DNA from: an uncultured beta proteobacterium
GTDB taxonomy: Bacteria; Pseudomonadota; Gammaproteobacteria; Burkholderiales; Burkholderiaceae
NCBI GenBank assembly: GCA_903900805.1
Contig: CAIUOP010000035.1
Span: 1-54,355 of the forward strand
DNA: 54,355 nt
Direction: 5' to 3'
A model generated the notes under the pieces. The model was given only the letters and a program-made list of their open reading frames with translations. It ran no database searches and was not told the origin of the DNA. The position numbers and the translations under genes were made by a program. Below are positions 10,177 through 19,415 of this stretch, piece by piece. Positions within the stretch are counted from its first letter, which is position 1, and the number at the start of each line of letters is the position of its first letter.

Positions 10177-11060
10177 TGGCCGCTATCACAGCTGCAATGG
10201 TTGGCGAGTTACGCGCCAAGACTGATGCTCCAATGATGGAGTGCAAAAAAGCTTTGACTGAGGCTGATGGTGACATGGCGCGTGCAGAAGAAATTCTGCG
10301 CGTCAAACTTGGTAGCAAAGCTGGCAAAGCTGCTTCTCGTGTAACTGCTGAAGGTATTGTTGTTTCATTTATCAATGGCACTACTGGTGCATTACTTGAA
10401 GTGAACTGCGAAACTGATTTCGTTTCTAAGAACGATGACTTCTTGGTGTTTACAAACGACTGCGTGAAGTTGGTTGCTGAAAAGAACCCTGCTGATGTAG
10501 CTGCTTTGTTGGCATTGCCATTGAATGGTAAAACCGTTGATGAAGTTCGCAGTGCATTGATTGGTAAGATCGGTGAAAACATCATGCCCCGCCGCTTTAA
10601 GCGCTTTGCTAACAACAGCAAGTTAGCTTCTTATCTCCATGGCACACGTATTGGTGTGATGGTTGAATTTGATGGTGACGATACTGCTGCTAAGGATGTA
10701 GCAATGCATATTGCTGCGATGAAGCCTGTGGCTTTATCTACAGCGGATGTTCCTGCTGAATCTATTGCGATTGAGCGTAGCGTTGCCGTACAAAAAGCTG
10801 CTGAATCTGGCAAGCCACCAGAGATCGTTGAGAAGATGGTTGAAGGGTCTATTCAGAAATACCTCAAAGAAGTTTCTTTGTTGAATCAAACATTTGTGAA
10901 GAATGACAAGCAAACTGTTGAGCAAATGCTCAAGGCTGCAAATACAACAATCAAGGGCTTTACGATGTTTGTTGTGGGTGAGGGCATTGAGAAGCGCCAA
11001 GATGACTTTGCGGCTGAAGTTGCTGCTCAGGTAGCGGCTGCCTCTAAAGCTACTGCTTAA
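10176..11060 (+). CDS. tsf: Elongation factor Ts
   Basis: EF-Ts is the guanine-nucleotide exchange factor that releases GDP from EF-Tu. The 294-residue sequence has the N-terminal UBA-like domain with the signature [13 protein letters not shown], followed by the EF-Tu-contact motif [10 protein letters not shown] and the core repeat [12 protein letters not shown]. The length is close to E. coli EF-Ts (283). The start ATG overlaps the rpsB stop (TAATG). A 16-bp hairpin terminator lies 41 bases after its stop, separating it from pyrH. Nothing about the protein is unusual. Confidence 0.98.
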   Translation: MAAITAAMVGELRAKTDAPMMECKKALTEADGDMARAEEILRVKLGSKAGKAASRVTAEGIVVSFINGTTGALLEVNCETDFVSKNDDFLVFTNDCVKLVAEKNPADVAALLALPLNGKTVDEVRSALIGKIGENIMPRRFKRFANNSKLASYLHGTRIGVMVEFDGDDTAAKDVAMHIAAMKPVALSTADVPAESIAIERSVAVQKAAESGKPPEIVEKMVEGSIQKYLKEVSLLNQTFVKNDKQTVEQMLKAANTTIKGFTMFVVGEGIEKRQDDFAAEVAAQVAAASKATA

Positions 11061-11101
11061 TTAGCTATTTTGGGGTTTGCCCCAGATGGTCTGTAATACC
11101 C

Positions 11102-11141
11102 AAAAGGGCATAGAAACCTGAGTTTCTATGCCCTTTTGTTT
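11102..11141 (+). terminator. Strong Rho-independent terminator after tsf
   Basis: A perfect 16-bp stem (AAAAGGGCATAGAAAC at 11102-11117 and its complement at 11122-11137) closes on the tetraloop CTGA. It is followed by GTTTGATC, with the T run lying inside the stem's 3' arm. It separates rpsB-tsf from the pyrH operon. Confidence 0.9.
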
Positions 11142-11165
11142 GATCTTCTCCAAGCCCTTTATAAT
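11136..11165 (+). promoter_or_regulatory. Candidate pyrH operon promoter
   Basis: TATAAT at 11160-11165 is preceded, 18 bases upstream, by TTGTTT (11136-11141) as a partial -35. The -35 overlaps the end of the tsf terminator, so termination and re-initiation are back to back. The predicted leader to pyrH is about 75 bases. The -10 is consensus; the -35 matches only TTG. Confidence 0.5.
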
Positions 11166-11202
11166 TTAGTGGAGATATTAAAAAGTGCTTAAAGATCAAT
11201 AA

Positions 11203-11225
11203 GCTAAGTAAGTTAATTACTTAGC
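11203..11225 (+). promoter_or_regulatory. Perfect hairpin in the pyrH 5' leader
   Basis: GCTAAGTAA (11203-11211) pairs perfectly with TTACTTAGC (11217-11225) across the 5-base loop GTTAA. It ends 20 bases before the pyrH ATG and is not followed by a T tract, so it is not a simple terminator. It lies between the candidate promoter and the start codon. It could act on translation or mRNA stability, or be a protein-binding palindrome in DNA. Its function is unknown. Confidence 0.55.
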
Positions 11226-11245
11226 AAATTACGGAAAAATAAAAC

Positions 11246-11956
11246 ATGCCAGCCTACAAACGCGTCCTCCTCAAATTATCTGGTGAAGCCCTTATGGGTG
11301 ACGATGCTTTTGGAATCAATCCGATTACGATTGATTCCATGGTCTCAGAAATTGCCCAAGTGGTTAGTAGCGGTGTTGAGCTTGCTATTGTGATTGGTGG
11401 GGGCAATATTTTCCGCGGTGTTGCTGGTGGTGCTGCTGGTATGGATCGAGCTACTGCAGACTATATGGGTATGCTGGCCACCATGATGAATTCTCTTGCA
11501 TTACAAGATGCTTTGCGTCAAAAGGGTGTTGAGGCGCGCGTGCAGTCAGCACTTCGAATGGATCAAGTGGTCGAGCCTTATATTCGTCCACGTGCGATTC
11601 GTGCAATGAGTGAAGGTAAGGTGGTGATCTTCGCAGCCGGTACAGGTAATCCATTCTTTACGACTGATACAGCAGCTGCTCTGCGTGGTGCTGAGATGGG
11701 TGTTGATGTCATGCTCAAGGCAACGAAGGTGGATGGCATCTATAGTGCTGACCCAGTAAAAGATCCGGCAGCAACTTTATATAAGACCATTACCTTTGAT
11801 GAAGCAATTATTAAAAACTTGCAAGTCATGGATGCCACCGCATTTGCTTTATGTCGCGACCGTAAATTACCAATCAAAGTATTTTCGATTCTCAAGCCAG
11901 GCGCATTAATGCGCGTAGTGCAGGGTGAATCCGAGGGTACCTTGGTGCATGTTTAA
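11246..11956 (+). CDS. pyrH: UMP kinase (uridylate kinase)
   Basis: PyrH phosphorylates UMP to UDP, the first committed step to UTP and CTP, and belongs to the amino acid kinase family. The 236 residues (E. coli 241) start [20 protein letters not shown] and include the glycine-rich [11 protein letters not shown], the catalytic-region [16 protein letters not shown] and [17 protein letters not shown]. The Shine-Dalgarno is weak (ACGGAA), and the leader carries a stable hairpin. frr follows 11 bases later, a nearly universal pyrH-frr pairing. It appears to be the first gene of the long pyrH-to-lpxB/rnhB unit. Confidence 0.98.
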   Translation: MPAYKRVLLKLSGEALMGDDAFGINPITIDSMVSEIAQVVSSGVELAIVIGGGNIFRGVAGGAAGMDRATADYMGMLATMMNSLALQDALRQKGVEARVQSALRMDQVVEPYIRPRAIRAMSEGKVVIFAAGTGNPFFTTDTAAALRGAEMGVDVMLKATKVDGIYSADPVKDPAATLYKTITFDEAIIKNLQVMDATAFALCRDRKLPIKVFSILKPGALMRVVQGESEGTLVHV

Positions 11957-11967
11957 TAGGAGGCCTG

Positions 11968-12528
11968 ATGTCTGCAGCAGCAATTAAATCCACAACCGAT
12001 CAAAAGATGCAAAAGTCTCTTGAGTCTTTGAAAAGTAGTTTGGCAAAGATTCGCTCTGGACGCGCTAATCCCGGAATCTTGGAACACATACAGGTGGAGT
12101 ACTACGGTAATCCCACCCCTCTAACTCAGGTTGCTAGCTTAGGTTTGGCAGATGCTCGTACTATTAACGTTCAACCATTTGAAAAGACAATGGTTGCAGC
12201 TATTGAGAAGGCAATTCGTGATTCTGATTTAGGCTTAAACCCAGCATCACAAGGAACTGTAATCCGGGTGCCAATGCCTGCTTTGACTGAAGAGCGCCGT
12301 CGTGAGCTTACCAAGGTCGTAAAGAGTGAGGGTGAGGATACAAAGATTGCTGTACGCAATTTACGTCGTGATGCGAACGAGCATTTAAAGCGCTTAACTA
12401 AAGATAAAGAAATTTCTGAAGATGATGAGCGTCGTGCAACTGACGATATTCAGAAGATGACAGACAAGGCAGTAGTCGATATTGACAAAATTATTTCTGA
12501 AAAAGAAAAAGAGATCATGACGGTTTAA
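11968..12528 (+). CDS. frr: Ribosome recycling factor
   Basis: RRF splits post-termination ribosomes together with EF-G. The 186-residue product (E. coli 185) has the typical three-helix bundle sequence, including [45 protein letters not shown] and [14 protein letters not shown] good GGAGG Shine-Dalgarno precedes the ATG by 5 bases. It sits 11 bases after pyrH and 25 before uppS, within the same unit. Confidence 0.98.
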   Translation: MSAAAIKSTTDQKMQKSLESLKSSLAKIRSGRANPGILEHIQVEYYGNPTPLTQVASLGLADARTINVQPFEKTMVAAIEKAIRDSDLGLNPASQGTVIRVPMPALTEERRRELTKVVKSEGEDTKIAVRNLRRDANEHLKRLTKDKEISEDDERRATDDIQKMTDKAVVDIDKIISEKEKEIMTV

Positions 12529-12553
12529 GTACCTGATTGAATTTAAGTTTCTT

Positions 12554-13327
12554 ATGACTCAGCACCTCAGTTCAACCCAGAACATTCCAGAGCTAAGCGC
12601 GATTCCTCGCCATGTAGCAATCATCATGGATGGTAACGGGCGTTGGGCAGGTAAGCGCATGATGCCTCGTGTAGCTGGCCACTCTGAAGGTTTGGCTGCT
12701 GTTCGAAAGATTATTCAAGAGTGTCATCGTAGCGGTGTTGAATATCTCACTATTTTTGCATTTAGCTCTGAGAATTGGCGCCGCCCTCCAGAAGAGGTGG
12801 GCTTTTTGATGAAGTTATTTCTCAAATCTCTGAAAGGTGAGGTTGCACGTCTTGCAGAAAATGATATTTGTCTGCGTGTGATTGGCGATCTCAGTCGTTT
12901 CGATTCAGCTATACAAGAAATGGTTCAGTTTGCGGAAGAAAAGACTGTTGGGTGTAAAGCGATTACCTTAACCGTTGCTGCGAACTATGGCGGCCGCTGG
13001 GATATCTTGCAAGCCATGCGTCGTTGCTTAGAGGCTAATCCTAATCTAAAGTCAGAGCAAGTAACTGAGGAGCTACTTACCCCTCATCTTTCAATGGCTT
13101 ACGCTCCAGAGCCAGATTTATTTATCCGCACTGGGGGCGAGCAGCGTGTGAGTAACTTCTTGTTATGGCAATTAGCTTATACAGAGTTGTATTTCACAGA
13201 TGTTTTATGGCCTGAGTTTGATGAGGTCGAGCTGCGAAAAGCGTTTGATTGGTTTAGTCAGCGTGAGCGCCGTTTTGGCCGCACCAGTGCTCAGCTTGCT
13301 TCGCAAGCGATGAGCAACGCAGTCTGA
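12554..13327 (+). CDS. uppS: Undecaprenyl diphosphate synthase (cis-prenyltransferase)
   Basis: UppS adds eight isopentenyl units in cis to farnesyl diphosphate, making the undecaprenyl carrier used for peptidoglycan, LPS and other glycans. The 257 residues contain the signature [10 protein letters not shown] with catalytic Asp26 (the same number as in E. coli), [11 protein letters not shown] and the C-terminal [16 protein letters not shown] followed by AYTELYF. The length is close to the E. coli enzyme (253). It is followed after 19 bases by cdsA, the usual order. The same lipid carrier would serve the GT39 and PAP2 genes at 37.8-42.5 kb. Confidence 0.97.
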   Translation: MTQHLSSTQNIPELSAIPRHVAIIMDGNGRWAGKRMMPRVAGHSEGLAAVRKIIQECHRSGVEYLTIFAFSSENWRRPPEEVGFLMKLFLKSLKGEVARLAENDICLRVIGDLSRFDSAIQEMVQFAEEKTVGCKAITLTVAANYGGRWDILQAMRRCLEANPNLKSEQVTEELLTPHLSMAYAPEPDLFIRTGGEQRVSNFLLWQLAYTELYFTDVLWPEFDEVELRKAFDWFSQRERRFGRTSAQLASQAMSNAV

Positions 13328-13346
13328 TTCTTTATACACATCACTC

Positions 13347-14174
13347 ATGCTTAAAACTCGAGTTATTACTGCCCTTGTTCTGCTAGCAGTATTTTTCCCT
13401 ATCCTATTTTTATTACCGGCTATTTATATTGGCATATTTTTCTTGCTAGCTGTATTAGCTGCTGCATGGGAATGGAGTTCTTTACTTACTCCTGAAGCTA
13501 GGCGGGCTGCTTGGTTCTACGTATTTTTTTGTTTAGTAATCATTTTATTTTTACTGGGTATGCAAAACGCATCTTGGCAATTTGCATTACTACTCTTATC
13601 AGTTATTTTTTGGTTTTTTGTAGCACCATTTATTTTGGCAAAAGGCATGAATCTTTCTTTGCAAAAGATACGCCCATTTTACGTCGTGCTTGGTTTGATC
13701 TTATTCCCTGCAACCTGGTTTGCTCTGGTCTTCTTACGCGAGCTTGGTGTAATATTTTTGTTGACTAGCATTGCTTTGGTTTGGGTTGCTGACATTGGCG
13801 CTTACTTTGTTGGTAAGGCATTTGGTAAACACAAGCTAGCTTTGCAAATTAGTCCAGGCAAGTCAGTTGAGGGTGCAATTGGTGGTCTTGCACTTTCTTA
13901 TGGCTATGCGTTACTCTGTGTAATCTATCTGCCTTTTGAGTCCAGCCTGTTTGGCGCATGGGCAATTCGTTTTGGTTGGGTGCCAATGTTTTTGATGGTG
14001 ACAGTTTTAGTAGCCTTCAGCATCTTTGGTGATCTATTTGAGTCTCAGTTAAAACGTTTAGCTGGAGTGAAGGATAGTAGTCATTTGTTGCCAGGGCATG
14101 GTGGTGTGCTCGATCGCGTTGATGCTTTAATCCCAACCATGCCAATTGCAGCATTACTGGCAGGATTTGTGTGA
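13347..14174 (+). CDS. cdsA: Phosphatidate cytidylyltransferase (CDP-diacylglycerol synthase)
   Basis: CdsA makes CDP-diacylglycerol from CTP and phosphatidic acid, the branch point of phospholipid synthesis, in the inner membrane. The 275-residue protein is very hydrophobic with about eight membrane segments. Near the C-terminus it carries the family signature: SQLKRLAGVKDSSHLLPGHG followed by GVLDRVD, with the conserved KR, KD and HGG...DRxD elements. The length is near E. coli CdsA (285). Its stop TGA overlaps the dxr ATG by one base (TGATG), so the two are coupled. Confidence 0.96.
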   Translation: MLKTRVITALVLLAVFFPILFLLPAIYIGIFFLLAVLAAAWEWSSLLTPEARRAAWFYVFFCLVIILFLLGMQNASWQFALLLLSVIFWFFVAPFILAKGMNLSLQKIRPFYVVLGLILFPATWFALVFLRELGVIFLLTSIALVWVADIGAYFVGKAFGKHKLALQISPGKSVEGAIGGLALSYGYALLCVIYLPFESSLFGAWAIRFGWVPMFLMVTVLVAFSIFGDLFESQLKRLAGVKDSSHLLPGHGGVLDRVDALIPTMPIAALLAGFV

Positions 14175-15349
14175 TGACAATAAAGCATATCGCCATTCTG
14201 GGGTCGACAGGATCTATTGGTGTTAATACACTGGATGTGATCCGCGCCCATCCAGATCGCTTTAAGGTTGCTGCCCTTACAGCTGGGAAGCAAATTGATC
14301 GATTGGCGCAGCAGTGTGCTGAGTTTAAGCCTGCCATTGCAGTTGTTTCTGATGCTGATGGCGCAGCTCGTTTAGAGAAGTTGTTGCATGCCCAAACAAT
14401 CAATACGCAAGTCCTATATGGTCCTCAAGCACTTGTAAGTGCTGTTACAGAATCAGGGTGTGACACAGTTATGGCTGCGATAGTTGGCGCAGCAGGATTG
14501 GTGCCCACCTTAGCAGCTGCTAAAGCAGGTAAAAGAGTATTGCTTGCAAATAAAGAAGCTTTAGTTATGTCCGGTAACTTATTTATGCAAGCTATGAAGC
14601 AGGGTGGAGGCGAGCTATTGCCAATCGATAGCGAGCACAATGCAATTTTCCAATGTCTTCCTGCTCAGTTTTCTAAAATGCCAAATCCAAGTCTGGGCGT
14701 AGAAGAGTTGTGGTTAACTGCCTCAGGCGGCCCATTCAGAAGCACTCCTCTGGAGCAATTGGAAGCTATTACGCCTGAGCAAGCCTGCGCTCATCCAAAT
14801 TGGGTGATGGGTAGAAAGATTTCAGTCGATTCAGCAACCATGATGAATAAAGGCCTCGAAGTAATTGAGGCTTTTTGGTTATTTGGTTTGCCTTTAGAAA
14901 AAATTAAAGTATTGATTCATCCCCAAAGCGTAGTGCACTCCATGGTGCGCTACCGAGATGGCTCTGTGATTGCGCAATTAGGTCAACCTGATATGCGTAC
15001 GCCGATTGCCTATGGGCTAGCGTGGCCAGAGCGTATCGAAGCTGGTGTAGCGCCTTTGAGTTTGACTCAATTGGCAGCGCTGAGTTTTAACGAGCCAGAC
15101 TTAGTACGCTTTCCTTGTTTGTCTTTAGCTTTCGCAGCAGCAAAAGTAGGGGGTACTGCGCCTACAGTTCTGAATGCTGCTAATGAAATTGCAGTAGCCG
15201 CATTTTTGGATGAGGGTATGCCTTATTTACGTATCCCTCTAATAGTTGAGAAGGTATTAAATCTCATGCCAGTAGTCAATGCAGACTCGATTGAGTGTAT
15301 TTTGGATATTGATACGCAAGCCAGAAAAGCAGCACGTGATTTTATTTAG
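14174..15349 (+). CDS. dxr: 1-deoxy-D-xylulose 5-phosphate reductoisomerase
   Basis: Dxr converts DXP to 2-C-methyl-D-erythritol 4-phosphate with NADPH, the first committed step of the MEP isoprenoid pathway that supplies UppS. The ATG at 14174 gives 391 residues beginning MTIKHIAILGSTGSIGVNTL, the NADPH-binding motif. A GTG three bases earlier is possible but less likely. The metal and substrate motifs are present: DSEHNAIFQCL, TASGGPFR and HPNWVMGRKISVDSATMMNK. The length matches E. coli (398). The stop of cdsA overlaps its start; rseP follows 40 bases later. Confidence 0.97.
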   Translation: MTIKHIAILGSTGSIGVNTLDVIRAHPDRFKVAALTAGKQIDRLAQQCAEFKPAIAVVSDADGAARLEKLLHAQTINTQVLYGPQALVSAVTESGCDTVMAAIVGAAGLVPTLAAAKAGKRVLLANKEALVMSGNLFMQAMKQGGGELLPIDSEHNAIFQCLPAQFSKMPNPSLGVEELWLTASGGPFRSTPLEQLEAITPEQACAHPNWVMGRKISVDSATMMNKGLEVIEAFWLFGLPLEKIKVLIHPQSVVHSMVRYRDGSVIAQLGQPDMRTPIAYGLAWPERIEAGVAPLSLTQLAALSFNEPDLVRFPCLSLAFAAAKVGGTAPTVLNAANEIAVAAFLDEGMPYLRIPLIVEKVLNLMPVVNADSIECILDIDTQARKAARDFI

Positions 15350-15389
15350 GCAACCAGCCTTTCATTTCAAATAGTAATTGGGAATTTAT

Positions 15390-16520
15390 TTGCAGGCACT
15401 TATTACTCTTGCAGCATTTTTAGTCACTTTAGGGGTGCTCGTGAGTTTTCATGAGTTCGGACATTTTTTAGCCGCCCGCTTGTGTGGAGTTCGCGTACTT
15501 CGGTTTGCTGTTGGCTTTGGTAAGCCATTGTTTACTTACGTTGCAAGCAATAAAACAGAGTGGGTGATTGCCTCTATTCCTCTGGGTGGTTACGTTAAGT
15601 TACTTGATGGTCGAGATCGTCAACAAACGATTGACCCCACAAATGAGCTGTATGCTTTTGATCACAAACCACTATGGCAGCGCTCTCTGATTGTTGCGGC
15701 CGGCCCATTCGCCAATTTTTTCTTAGCAGTGATTTTGTTTGCTCTGATTTATATATCTGGCGCTCCACAATTGCCGGCACTAATGAAGGCCCCACCTGAA
15801 AATTCAGTGGCTGCTAGATTAGGTGTTGTAGAGGGCGATCGTGTGATTGGCTGGCAGAGTCTGCCGAATTCAAATTCCATTCCCCTTGCCAGTGAATTTG
15901 AGCCTGTTCTCAGCTGGAATGCTTTGCGCTGGACTCTTTTAGACTCGCTTACTGGTGAGACTGGATTTGCCTTAGAAATGCAGACTCCTTCAGGAGGTCG
16001 CTACATTAAGACCTTTTTGACTAAGGATTTGCCCCAATTAAGCCCTCAAAATGACCCTATGCTGGCCCTTGGCGTACTGCCCAAGTCGGTGCCTCTAGCG
16101 GATTGGGATGAGCTGAAATTAGGGCCCCTTGATGCCATGGGTTTTGCTGCCGAGCGGGTATGGTTGATTACTAAAGTCTCTGTAAGGCTAATGGCTGGAC
16201 TATTCACCGGAAATACCTCGTTAAAGCAGTTGGGTGGTCCCTTAAGTATTGCGGATATGGCAGGCAAGTCTGCCCAGGTAGGTTGGCAACCATTTTTTGC
16301 ATTTTTAGCACTTATAAGTATTAGCATTGGCTTGCTGAATTTGCTTCCTTTCCCGATGCTTGATGGGGGGCAGCTACTGTATGATGCATGGGAGTTGGTA
16401 GCTGGTAAGCGGGTATCGATTTCGATGCAAGAACAGTTCCAGAAAGTGGGCTTTCTGTTATTGATTTCTCTATCTGTTCTGGCCTTGTTTAACGATTTAC
16501 AACGCTATTTTTCGCCTTGA
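15390..16520 (+). CDS. rseP: Site-2 protease RseP, single-PDZ form
   Basis: RseP is an inner-membrane metalloprotease that cleaves transmembrane segments, such as the anti-sigma factor RseA in the sigma-E response and signal peptide remnants. The zinc motif HEFGH is at residues 21-25 (E. coli His22, Glu23) and the second motif LPFPMLDGGQLLYD is near the C-terminus. The TTG start at 15390 is chosen because GGGAA precedes it by 6-7 bases and it yields MQALITLAAFLVTLG, like the family; a TTG at 15378 is less likely. The protein is 376 residues, against 450 in E. coli. The stretch between the second and third membrane segments seems to hold only one PDZ domain (AARLGVVEGDRVIGW) instead of two. 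Its stop overlaps the bamA start. Confidence 0.94.
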   Translation: MQALITLAAFLVTLGVLVSFHEFGHFLAARLCGVRVLRFAVGFGKPLFTYVASNKTEWVIASIPLGGYVKLLDGRDRQQTIDPTNELYAFDHKPLWQRSLIVAAGPFANFFLAVILFALIYISGAPQLPALMKAPPENSVAARLGVVEGDRVIGWQSLPNSNSIPLASEFEPVLSWNALRWTLLDSLTGETGFALEMQTPSGGRYIKTFLTKDLPQLSPQNDPMLALGVLPKSVPLADWDELKLGPLDAMGFAAERVWLITKVSVRLMAGLFTGNTSLKQLGGPLSIADMAGKSAQVGWQPFFAFLALISISIGLLNLLPFPMLDGGQLLYDAWELVAGKRVSISMQEQFQKVGFLLLISLSVLALFNDLQRYFSP

Positions 16521-18865
16521 ATTTTCTGACCTCACCTCTCCGCATTTCTACCCGTCTAATTGCTCAGCTTTTGTTGGTCTTTGCTGCCACGCTCTGTTTG
16601 CATGCTTATGCGGCCGAATCTTTTGTTGTTAAGGATATTCGCATCGAGGGATTGCAACGTGTAGAGCCAGGTACCGTGTTTAGCTATCTGCCTGTGCAAG
16701 TTGGGGATACCTTTACAGAAGAAAAGAGTGCGGAATCAATTAAGGCTTTGTATAGCACGGGCTTCTTTAGGGATGTGCAAATTCAGGCTCAAGGCGATGT
16801 TCTGATTGTCATTATTGAAGAGCGTCCAACCATCTCTCGCATTGAATTTACGGGCATGAAAGAATTTGATCAAGAAATTGTTCGAAAGTCTTTAAAGGCC
16901 GTAGGTGTTGCTGAGGCCCGCTTTTATGATAAGGCGCTCATTGATAAGGCTGAGCAAGAGTTAAAACGTCAGTATGTGGGCAAGGGTATGTATGCGGCTG
17001 AAGTGGTAGCTACTGTTACCCCGGTTGAGCGCAATCAGGTGGCCGTCTATTTCAATGTTGATGAAGGTCCGGTTGCCAAAATTCAAGAGATTAACTTCAT
17101 CGGCAATGAAGTTTTTAGTGAGAGTACTCTTAAAAGTGAGATGCAGCTAAAGACAGGCGGTTGGATGTCTTGGTACAGCAAAGATAATTTGTATTCCAAA
17201 CAAAAGTTGACCGCTGATTTGGAGACGATTCGTTCTTACTATTTAAATCGTGGATATCTTGAATTTATCATTGAGTCTACTCAGGTGTCCATTACTCCCG
17301 ATAAAAAAGGTGTTTATCTCACGATCAGTATTAATGAGGGTAAAAAGTTCACAGTGAAAGCTGTGACTGTAGCCGGTGATACTTTAGGTAAAGACGCTGA
17401 GTTCATGCAATTAATCACCTTAAAGCCTGGTGATACTTTTTCTTCTGCTAAATTGACTGAAAGTACTAAGGCAATCGCTGAGATTTTAGGTTCCTATGGT
17501 TACGCATTTGCAACTATCAACCCTCAGCCTGACGTCCGTCGTGATCTAGCTGAGGTTGACCTTACTCTGGTGGTTGATCCTGGGCGACGTATTTATGTTC
17601 GTCAAGTAGCAATTTCTGGCAACGCGAAAACTCGTGACATAGTCATTCGTCGCGAGATGCGTCAGTTTGAGAGCTCTTGGTTTGATAGTGACAAGATTGA
17701 CTTGTCCAAGAAGCGTTTGGGTCGCTTGGGCTACTTCACTGAAACAGACATTACAACTCTAGATGTTCCGGGCTCCCCCGATCAGGTAGACGTGCAGGTG
17801 AAGGTAAAAGAAAAGCCAACAGGTGCGGTAACGATTGGCGCAGGCTATTCTTCTACAGAAAAAATAATTTTGTCTGCTGGTATAAATCAAGAAAATGCGT
17901 TTGGTACGGGTACCTCGGTTGGTTTAAATACTTCTTTGGGTAAGATTAATCAAAGCCTCGCCTTATCGAACTATGATCCTTACTTCACTGAGGATGGTAT
18001 TAGCCGCTACACCGATCTTTACTACCGTACATCTAAACCGCTTTATTACGTTGGTGATCCAGATTACCAAATTAGATCGGTGGGCTCTAATATTAAATTT
18101 GGTGTTCCCTATACTGAGGTGGACCGCGTATTCTTCGGGACTGGTATTGAGGCCTTTCAGATCAAAACTACTATTAATACTCCTCAGCCCTATTTAAACT
18201 ACGCTCAAAGCTATAACATTGCAGCGCCAGGATATCCTGCTACCTTAAATACATACAATGTTCCACTAACTGTTGGTTGGTCACGTGATGGGCGTGACAG
18301 CGCTTTGATTCCATCAGCTGGATCCTTGCAGCAGCTATCAGGTGAAGTTGGAACACCTGTCGGCAATATGACCTTCTATCGACTCTTTGGCCAGTATCAA
18401 AAATACCACTCATTTTCCAAAGGTAATATTTTGTCCTTTAATGGTGAGGTTGGTTATGGTCAGGCTTATGGATCAAACGAGTTCCCGATTACCAAGAATT
18501 ACTATGTGGGCGGCATTGGCTCGGTTCGAGGCTACGCCCCGGGCTCGCTGGGCCCTACCTACTTCAACACCAATACCGGGGCTTATCAGCCTACCGGAGG
18601 CCAGTCCAAAATTGTAAGTAATGTTGAATATACGGTACCAGTTCCTGGTTCTGGCACAGATAAGACCCTGCGGATGTTCACTTTCGTGGATGGCGGTAAT
18701 GCCTTCGGAACCAATATGAATCTGGTCTTAAAATACTCCTATGGCATAGGTTTATCATGGATATCACCGTTGGGACCATTGAAATTCAGTTACGGTCTAC
18801 CGTATAAATCTGTGCCAACGGATAATGTTCAGCGTTTGCAGTTCCAGGTTGGTACAGCGTTTTAA
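16517..18865 (+). CDS. bamA: Outer membrane protein assembly factor BamA
   Basis: BamA is the essential core of the BAM complex that folds and inserts beta-barrel proteins into the outer membrane. The 782-residue protein starts at a TTG that overlaps the rseP stop (TTGA). It has a signal peptide of about 34 residues ending in HAYAAES, five POTRA domains (for example FVVKDIRIEGLQRVEPGTVF at the mature start) and a C-terminal 16-strand barrel with the conserved loop-6 motif VGGIGSVRGYAPG (VRGY for VRGF). It ends in aromatic QVGTAF as a beta-signal. The length is close to E. coli BamA (810). It is followed by the chaperone gene skp after 17 bases, the standard order. Confidence 0.97.
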   Translation: MNFLTSPLRISTRLIAQLLLVFAATLCLHAYAAESFVVKDIRIEGLQRVEPGTVFSYLPVQVGDTFTEEKSAESIKALYSTGFFRDVQIQAQGDVLIVIIEERPTISRIEFTGMKEFDQEIVRKSLKAVGVAEARFYDKALIDKAEQELKRQYVGKGMYAAEVVATVTPVERNQVAVYFNVDEGPVAKIQEINFIGNEVFSESTLKSEMQLKTGGWMSWYSKDNLYSKQKLTADLETIRSYYLNRGYLEFIIESTQVSITPDKKGVYLTISINEGKKFTVKAVTVAGDTLGKDAEFMQLITLKPGDTFSSAKLTESTKAIAEILGSYGYAFATINPQPDVRRDLAEVDLTLVVDPGRRIYVRQVAISGNAKTRDIVIRREMRQFESSWFDSDKIDLSKKRLGRLGYFTETDITTLDVPGSPDQVDVQVKVKEKPTGAVTIGAGYSSTEKIILSAGINQENAFGTGTSVGLNTSLGKINQSLALSNYDPYFTEDGISRYTDLYYRTSKPLYYVGDPDYQIRSVGSNIKFGVPYTEVDRVFFGTGIEAFQIKTTINTPQPYLNYAQSYNIAAPGYPATLNTYNVPLTVGWSRDGRDSALIPSAGSLQQLSGEVGTPVGNMTFYRLFGQYQKYHSFSKGNILSFNGEVGYGQAYGSNEFPITKNYYVGGIGSVRGYAPGSLGPTYFNTNTGAYQPTGGQSKIVSNVEYTVPVPGSGTDKTLRMFTFVDGGNAFGTNMNLVLKYSYGIGLSWISPLGPLKFSYGLPYKSVPTDNVQRLQFQVGTAF

Positions 18866-18882
18866 TTGTTTAAGGAAATTTT

Positions 18883-19410
18883 ATGAAGTTATATCAATTT
18901 TCAAAATGGATTCAACTAGGCTTAGTTGCTGTAATAGTAACTGTGGCTGCTCCGCAAGTTTTTGCACAAGATGCCGGCATACGGGTAGCGGTTGTGAACT
19001 CAGAAAAAGTATTTAATGAGTCCAACCTGGCAAAAGCAATGCAAAGCCGCCTACAAAATGAATTTACTAAGCGTCAAAATGATTTGCGTGATAGCGCGCA
19101 AAAGATTAAGTCTGCTGCTGAAAAGCTTGATCGTGATGCTGCCATAATGAATGAAGCGGAGCGTATTCGCCGTCAACGTGAGTTGGCAGATCAGGATCGT
19201 GAATTACAACGTAAGCAACGTGAATTTACAGAAGACCTGAATCAGCGTACGTTTGAAGAGCGTGCCAAGATTGCTGAAAAAGCAAACTTAGTTCTCAAGC
19301 AAATCGCTGAGCAAAGAAAAATTGACGTCATTGTTCAAGAAGCTGCTTATGTTAGCCCTAAGGCTGACGTAACGGATGATGTCATCAAGGCTTTAAATAG
19401 TCTTAAGTAA
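18883..19410 (+). CDS. skp: Periplasmic chaperone, OmpH/Skp family
   Basis: Skp holds unfolded outer-membrane proteins in the periplasm and delivers them to BAM. The 175-residue protein has a cleavable signal peptide ([19 protein letters not shown] to about AAPQVFAQ), then the mature start [15 protein letters not shown] long charged coiled-coil follows (residues about 50-140, rich in R, E, Q and K, for example [20 protein letters not shown]), and the C-terminus returns to the small body domain. The length matches the family (E. coli precursor 161). It sits between bamA and lpxD with a good AAGGAA before the ATG. Confidence 0.93.
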   Translation: MKLYQFSKWIQLGLVAVIVTVAAPQVFAQDAGIRVAVVNSEKVFNESNLAKAMQSRLQNEFTKRQNDLRDSAQKIKSAAEKLDRDAAIMNEAERIRRQRELADQDRELQRKQREFTEDLNQRTFEERAKIAEKANLVLKQIAEQRKIDVIVQEAAYVSPKADVTDDVIKALNSLK

Positions 19411-19415
19411 GTTTT

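Noticed and set aside
10130..10621. Minus-strand open frame of 163 residues over rpsB/tsf
   Set aside because: It is antisense to two ribosomal/translation genes with clear family motifs; the composition mirrors the complementary codons and shows no family.
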